A model generated the notes under the pieces. The model worked only from the letters and a program-made list of their open reading frames with translations, made no database searches and was not told the DNA's origin. A stretch of DNA of 64,000 nucleotides from Cladocopium goreaui. Its lineage: Eukaryota > Sar > Dinophyceae > Suessiales > Symbiodiniaceae. Of the stretch, positions 51,901 to 60,500 are shown one piece after another (within the stretch, counting starts at the first letter, position 1; every line of letters starts with the position of its first letter). The stretch is taken from positions 377,936-441,935 of the forward strand of contig CAMXCT020001668.1 in assembly GCA_947184155.2 (NCBI GenBank). The letters run 5' to 3'. The position numbers and the translations under genes were made by a program.

Positions 51901-54900
51901 CCCCAACCTGAAAAATGATGGAGTGAGTTCGTCAGTTGGGATGATTTTCCATTCCCAACTGAATGGAAAGTCATAAAATTCCATGGTTCCAAACCACCAA
52001 CCAGCTATCAATATGGTGATTTTTTTTCCATGTATTTTCCATGGGTGAAAAACTCTCATCGACTCATCCAAGGCGCAGCTTCAACTCTCTCGGGTCTTCC
52101 GACTGAAGCGGGTCGCTCCGGGAGAGTTTGGCCACACTACCTGGGCTCGTCTTCCCAATGGAAAATCCAGTGGAAAATCCATTGGAAAATCAACACCACT
52201 GCAAGTGTTCCCAATACCCTCTGGTAAACTAACATAACTATGGAAAATCACCATTTTTAATGGGAAAATTCACTATAAATGGCCATGTTCAATAGCTATG
52301 TTAAATTACCAGAGGGTAGATTCCCCAAATTGAAAATCAAATGGTGAAGTCTTGGAAACTCAACTGCACACAGCTGGAGAAATTATATACCTCAACCAAC
52401 ATGGACCTTGCCATTCATGCTGACAATTCTCAGTTCGTTGAGTAGAATGAGTAGAAGGTAACGTAGCCTGGTAGCCATCAGGCTCCCTAAATGGTGAATT
52501 ATCCAATGAAAGAATATAGGCCATTTCTTTAATATATACCATATGTATCTTATTGTATAATCATGTGATTGTGTGTTCGTCTATATCCTCATGAACTAAA
52601 CGTTGTCTCAAAAGATTTCCACATATGAGGCAACAACTATTCCATGGGTGTGTCTTGAAATGGGGTACACCTGTATACCCCCGAAACTAACAAGAACAAT
52701 TGTGATTAGCCTGGCTGGCTTTAGGGCTAGCCTATTTGCAATGGAGCCCCACCCTGCTTGGAATTGGTTTTCAAGTGTTTTTAAGCCATCTTAAGTCAAT
52801 AGAATTAGGAGATGTCTACATTACGGGAACAACTAAGGAAGATGTCACCAACCAACTAGTCTTAAACACGTTCAAACAATGAACTTTCATTATCAAACAA
52901 TGGTCTGCTGGTTTGGGCTGGTCCTGATTTTTTTTTAATTCACCGACCCAAACCAGTGGGGGGAACTTAGGCAACCTATTTAATATCGGGAAAAAACATT
53001 GGCTGGTTGGTGGTTTCAACTATCTTGAAAAATATTAGTCAATGGCAAGGATTATATAGGATTATCCCATACATTGTGGAAAAATAAAAAATGTTCCAAG
53101 CCACCAACCAGAATTAATATCATGTTTTTTTCCCAAAAGCAACTTCATTAAGAAAAAAACTAGAAGAAAAAAAAACATGTGCGAAAAGATCACTCTGGCA
53201 ATCTAAATAGCCATTCAAAATTGTGTTCTTTGCTCGGCAAAACTTCATTTTCAATAGCTCTGTAACAAATTGCCCGCGAAATATTCTGGCTAGGCTAATT
53301 ACGATTCACAAACCTGAAAATGGTTATACAATGGGAATATCATGGGAAATATCAAGTAAACTAACAATTAGATACAATTAGTAGATCGTTTCACCATGAG
53401 TTTTCCACCTCGTTTCGTAAACGTTTACGGAAAAACTCGCCCCACCCACGTTCAGCGCCCGGTCAGCCCAGGCTGCTGCACTGCACCGGAAGTGGTGAGC
53501 TGAAACTCAAGCCGTGCGCCAACGTCAAATGCAGCTGGAAGTAACTGGGGGACGAGCTGAGACCTGGCGGTGGACTTGACTCACAAAAAAAATATAGAAA
53601 CAGGGAGGAAAAAATGAGGAATTAGCATGAATTAACATAATTTCACTGGGTTTTAACTCGGAGTAACTTGGATGAACTGAGTTTTAAAAAAACTGGGCTA
53701 AAGAAAAGGCTCCAAACCTGGGGATGGAGGTATCCCAATATTTTTCGAAAGTCCTTGCCCCGTAAGATGAAAAATAACAGCAACTGGTTGGTGGTTTCAA
53801 CCATCTTGAAAACTATTAGTCAATGGGAAGGATTATCCCATACATTATGGAAAATTAAAAAAATTGTTTGAAACCACCAACCAGACCAGTGTTCTTGTTA
53901 CTATTATCAGGCTGTTGTCATATATTATTGCTAATTATTCTCATTAATGGGACCCATTGGGACTTGAAAATGGATGGATTCAATACCCAGAGTTTCTAGC
54001 GTAAGGAGAGGCGATTAACGAAAAAGAAGGTGGATTGAGATATTCCAAAGCTGGGGTGTTTAGCCAGCACAATGCAACGATCCTGGTCGGCTTAACTGAC
54101 AACCATTTTTTCATGGAGATTGCAGAAACAAGGAAAGTGAAGCCGCAAATTGGTTGAAATAAAACTGCCAATACCCAAGAAATACCTGACTTTCAATGCA
54201 GCCATGCAGATTCCAATCGCTCCGGCTTGTTTTCATGGCACCCAACAAAGATGGAGGCTCAAACAGCAAACGGGGATTCGATGAAGAACAAAGAAACTGG
54301 GCCACTAGAAATGCGCTAATGTGGGTAAAACAATAATAAACCATCCCCCAAATCACCATAAATATGTTTTTTTGATGTTTACTATTCCCAAATGGATGGT
54401 TTATTATGGTTTTACCCACATTACACACAAATTTGTTGAATCGATTTCCTAGATGAGGGGAATACTTCCGATGGCACCCGGATGTGAATATGGACGGATT
54501 TGGGGTGAACGGCTTGTGTATCAGAACTTCCTTATCATTTGATGATGTCAACCTTTAAAATGTGGGGAACCCTTGGAAATCCAGCGAAATGCTCTGAGCT
54601 TTGCTTGGATTATGAGATATTATGAGCAAGCAGCATGGAATTAATGAATATCGAGAACACTAGGGATTCCCTCCCTGACTCCCTACTCCCCCTTCCATCT
54701 GATTTAAAAGGAGTGGTCTGTATTTGGTCCACATTCTGAAGTAATTCTTTCTGGGAAACAAGCGACTCCAGCCATCTGCCAACTTCAACTCGGTTGTCCT
54801 GCCTATAATATGTGTCACGTGTTAAATAATTCACAAAAATTCTATGAATTACCCATGGAAATTAGGCTACTACCAATGGTTATTCTATCTTTGCCTTTGC

Positions 54901-57501
54901 CGGCTTGGACTTTAGAATACTTTAGAATACTTCTTATGCTTAGCTGGTTAGTAACCCAAGCCTCCAGCAATCAGCTCCATGGCAGTTTGAGAAATGGTGG
55001 GTTTTCCAACCAACCATGCAGCTGATGACGTTACGGTCTAGCCGGGAAAAAAAACAAGCTACTTGGTGGCTCATCCCACGAATCGCAAGTGGCTTAGTTC
55101 ATCCTATCAGTGGATTCACCAACCTTCTCCCACTGAAATAGCTGGGGTGAACTAATCCACCTACAAATTCCAGGGAGCAAATGGTTCAAGTCGCCTGCGG
55201 CCGTCCAGAGTTCCGGCAAGCTTTCGCTGACTGCCAGCAGATCTTTCCTCGGTATGATTGTGATTCCATAAATGGGTGGGGTATGCCCCCAAAATGGGCA
55301 TATTTAATGGGGAAAATGGTGATAAACCATTGGATTTTGACTAATTACCCTATTTGTCGACAAACCCAAATGCTGTGCCAACAATACCCATTGGAAATCC
55401 ATTAAAAGATAAATCGTGATAAATAATGACAAAATGCGAATAAAGCAAAATTATAGCAAAACTGAACTGGCAATCACAATTGATACCCTCTGGCAGTTTT
55501 TTTCTCACATAGCTGACATAGCTATGGAAAATAGGCAAACCATCAATTTTCATTGGTCATGATCCATAGCTAGGAATTATTTGTAACAAATTACCAGATG
55601 GTACCCAAACAGTGTAACAATATGTAGCAATGTAGCCATCAGCCTGATCCACTCAGAATCATCAGCCTGGCAGAACCTGGCCCAGTTATGCCGCAAGAGG
55701 CTGTTTGTAATTACCGACACTATCCAGGGAGCCACATCACAAATCTTCAAAATTTCACCAACTCGACCAAGTCTCAGTTGCAAGTCTGTCCCCTGTGCCA
55801 CCTGAATGCTTGAGCCCACCATGCTGTGAATCAGCAGAGTGCTGGCGTTGGGCATTTCGATCTCCGTTTCGTTGGAGACGTTCACCGTGCTGTTGGTCTC
55901 ATTCGTCAGGGCCTGAAACCAGCCGATGCGATGGGCTGTGGTGGCTTTTATCTCACTCAAAGATGTAGGCGTTCACGTACCATACCCTCTGGTAAACTAA
56001 TGTAGCTAGTGCAAGTTACAATTTTCAATAGGTAGATCATCTAGAAATTGGTCATTTTCCACAGCCATGTTAGTTTATTGAAGAGTACAATGCCATAAAA
56101 GGGATTGAATAGGTATAAACGGTACCGTAAATGATTACGACAGATACCCAAAAATCTCCCGCCAGAGCAAACATGTGGATTCAGTCAAAGGAATTGCAAC
56201 GTGAAATACTTGGGTTTGTCTGCAAACGGCGCCCCCCAAAAACCACTGGTTAATCATAATTTTCCCTAGTAAACTGGCCAATTTGGGGTATCCCCGTGTT
56301 GGATACGCCCTCAAAAAATCATATTTTTACCTGCATCAAGTGCCCAATAAATCTCCAGTACTCCCATTATATCCCATGTAAACCATAAAAAACAAACCTT
56401 GCATAGCCCATGCTGAAACTGGCCATGACCCTGATCGCTGGATGTGGGCCGGAGGGGCCTCGAAAATGACGTTGCGCGGATCATCTTCGAAGCTTTCTGG
56501 AAACGACAAATTTGTGGTGTTCCTCGGGTCCAGCGCTGGTGATCGCCGCATGCCCCATATAAAATCAACTATCAGATCAAGGCTTTTGAATAGATTCCCC
56601 AAATTCAAAGTTCTTGTCCAAAACAACAAAAACCAAAACATATATAATCAACATATAACCATATAACGAAACCTTTTCCGCCTAAACATGACAAAAACCA
56701 CATCCTTGGATCGTTCCTTTCCTCCAGGCGTCGTCCCGTTGGATCCAAAGGTGGACTGCTTGTAGAACTGCGGCAGCCGGTCGTCGAAGTCCGGCAGCTC
56801 CGACACCTCCGGCAGATCCTCCGGCAGCGGCGACGTCGGCAGCGGCGGCAAGGCGCTGCAGTTGGCGCAGGGGGCGTCCTCCAACGTGTCCTGAGGGGGG
56901 CCTGGAGGGCGAGGGACCGAGGGATGACAGTTCTAAAAAATGATGAGGGTCTCTATCTATCTATCTAATCTAATCTAATCTAATCTAATCTAATCTAATC
57001 TATCTATCTTTCTATTTTTCTATCTATCTATCTATCTAGCTAGCTAGCTATCTATATATATATATATATTATATATATATGTGTGTGTGTATCTCAGTGT
57101 GTATCTGTTTCTGTTTATCTTTCTATGTTTCTTTATATCTATCTATTTGTCTATCTATCTATCTATCTAGCTATCTAGCTATCTAGCTATCTAGCTATCT
57201 AGCTATCTATCTATCCTATCTAATCGAATCTAATCTAATCTATATATCCAGTCGAATTTGAACGAGAAATGAGAATGATTATATTATATATATATATATA
57301 TGCTTGGAATAATTTGTATGGCATATGGCATGTAATAGTAGAATCAAGGGATGATATTTCTATGCTATGACCATGATGTACGACCGAGCCACAGCCACCA
57401 AGACCGAACCACAGCCATCAAGACTCAGAAAACCATGGAGCCACAGCCACCGTTTGGAACCGCTCGTTTATGCTAATTACATCTAATTACCCCTAGTGCT
57501 A

Positions 57502-57550
<49 letters not shown>

Positions 57551-60500
57551 CTATATGTATGAATAAACTGCTAGTTCTCCCTGCATGGGCCTCTGAAAAG
57601 GGATGACAATTGGGCATACCACCCTAATTGCGGATTCAGTGGTGCCCTACTTTCAGACAAGCCTATATGGATACAAAAAGGCGTTGTCCAATCGCCATTT
57701 CCCCAGAGAAAAAACATGTCTTTGAATCTGGTCGGTGTCTCAACCTGTCACCTCAGGTAGTGACTTAGTCTCACATTACTTGATGGATTAAGGGGGTTCA
57801 CCCAAATAGTAGTGGATTGTCAACCTGAAATCACCTGGTTGATGAACCAAGGGCCTCCCAAACAGTGATGGTTTGCTTCGAAAATCATATAATCCTCCAA
57901 CTAAACCCAGGGCCAACAGGACGTTCCAAGTGAGTGAAACGAGAAACGTGGTCGCCAAGCGCCAAGAATCGTGGTCCGAGGCGTTGGACTCGTTGGATTC
58001 GTTGTCGGCATCGGGGACGAGTGTCACATCGTAGGGATACAACCTGGCGGACGAACTGGGCTTCAAGCAGGAGAACAATGTGCAACTCAGGTCACTGAAT
58101 AGTCATGAATAGTCAAATTCCATGGAATTTTGGGCATTTCCAAATTTCCAGGCAGTCTTGGACATCGCAAGCTCAACCACCATGAACAGCAACAAAGCTG
58201 CTCTGGAATTCGGATGGTTTAGGAACTGGGTCAGGTTCAAAACCTGCCCCTTGACTTTCGGTCATCTCGACTCTTTTCGTCTTAAGTTTGTTTCCTTTTT
58301 GGGAGGAGGCAGGTGTGCATAAAATCCGTTTGGGTGACCAATGCCTGAAGGAAGCAACTCAAGTGGCTCGACCCGCCATCCCCCATCATCTTTATTCACA
58401 GAATCCTGAATCCTGCCCAAAAGAAAACAGAACACCCCATGGATGGTGTGAAAATTCGATCAAATCCAAGTTTTCTGTCAAGGCAACTCGATATATCTTT
58501 CGCAGGTGGTGCCATTTTCTTCCGAGTCATTCTGCTCGTTGAAGCTCTGAAATCGGCACGACAACTCCGCAGGCTCTGGAAAGCGGTCTGGCTCCTGGAA
58601 TCGGAAGATTCAAGGACCAGTCTCAGGTAACAACTGCTTCAGAGATCTTACCAATCTGCAGTAAATATTCATTTATACATATATATATATATATATGTAT
58701 GTATATATATGGCAGTGTGTCAAAACCTTGTACCCCTGGTGAACATCAAAATAGCTGGTAAATGGATGTTCATCCCCCTGAAAATGGTATTAATAGGTAT
58801 TGATCCATACCCATATATCTATATATATATATATGTGTGTGTGTATATGTGGACAACCCACCATGTATCATCATAGGAACCCTATAAATATCTATAGATA
58901 TGGAGAGCCATGGGGAAAAAAAAACATTTATAGATCATTTCCTGAGGAGACCATGGGCTTTCTTTCCATAGGCTGTGTCCATGTTAGCTCACAGGGTGCA
59001 ACAATCGTTCCACCAGCTGTGCATTTTTTCCAAATTTGACAGTTATAAGTTGTAAGTTATAACTTATATTATAAGGGATATTATTTGGACATGTTGTCAT
59101 TTTGATGTCGGGATACGTATGATAGGGAGTGTTTGAATACAAAGCATCTACAACATTCTACAACTAATCTGAATTGTCGGCCATTCTTGAGATATTTCAA
59201 TTGACTAACCAGTGAGGTTGCTGCAGTCGGCCCGGAGACAAGCATGCAAATACCATGTAATGATGATAAGCAATGGTAAATCATTACCATGAGGACTTTA
59301 AAAATATTAGATACCATGTAATAAAAGCATTACCCAGTAAATCATGTTATCCTATTTTAAAAATACCATAAATGATCATGAAGATAGGTGGATTCTTTAA
59401 AATAGGATAAAATGGGACAGGACTAAACCTCAACAGAAGGCAAATGGATAGCTCCGCCGTCGTTGCCCAGCAGATTTTGAAAAGAGATGCCTATTACTGA
59501 GTCTTCCAAGTTGGCCAGGTCAGAAAGTCCATCCCAAATGAAAAAAATGGAGACAAATAATAGATCCAAAGTATCTATATGGTTTTATTAGTATCCCAAA
59601 TGGTGGATGTTCTATTAGTATCTATTACATGCTATTACTATCTGATTTTGCTACCTTGACTAATCTTATTTCCGACATAGGGCAACCACAAAAAAAAATC
59701 GGCCACAATTTCCAACGTCGGCAACCCAACCTGAAGAGGCCCATCCAAAATCCCAATCCATTGATGGATTGTTTAAAGAGAAAACTGTTTGAAGCAGTGC
59801 TGCAGCATTAAAACAAGGGGCTCCTGCAATTTTTCTTCAACCAATGGTGGGAATTCCCATGGAATGACAATCTAAAGGAAACCATGGCTGGAATAAACAT
59901 CATATATAGAAGTTTCCTGAAAATGGGAGGTTTCTTATGCCTCAATATCATAGTCGGTGTCCTGCAAATATTCCCATGATTTGCTTAAGATGCTCCAAAA
60001 GGAATAGGATATATTCATATATTCCCTATAGATTTCCTATAGATATTTAATACCCCTATAGATATATTCCCTATAGATTTCCCTGTTATCCCAAATGAAT
60101 ATTCCCTATATTTCTCTATAGATTCCCTCTTTTAGAGGTGGAAAGAACCGGGAAAATCCCATGGAAATCCCATCTCCTGTGGGACAATCTCCGGCGCAGC
60201 CACGGGTTGGATGTCGATATCCCAGCAGCCCGTGTAGCGTCGCATCTGCGCCTCGCCCGGGCGTTGGGCGTTGGGCACGTCCTGCAAGAAGAGGCACAGG
60301 TGGTCCAGGCCGTGTAGGTGACCTGAAGGCCATCCCGAGATCAATGGAATATATATATATATATGTATGTATCATGTATATATATGTATCATGTATATAT
60401 ATGTATCATGTATATATGTGTATGTGTGTGTGCGTGTGTGTATACTGTATATGTACATGTATGTGTATATCATGAAATTTTATGTGTTTATGATATGATA

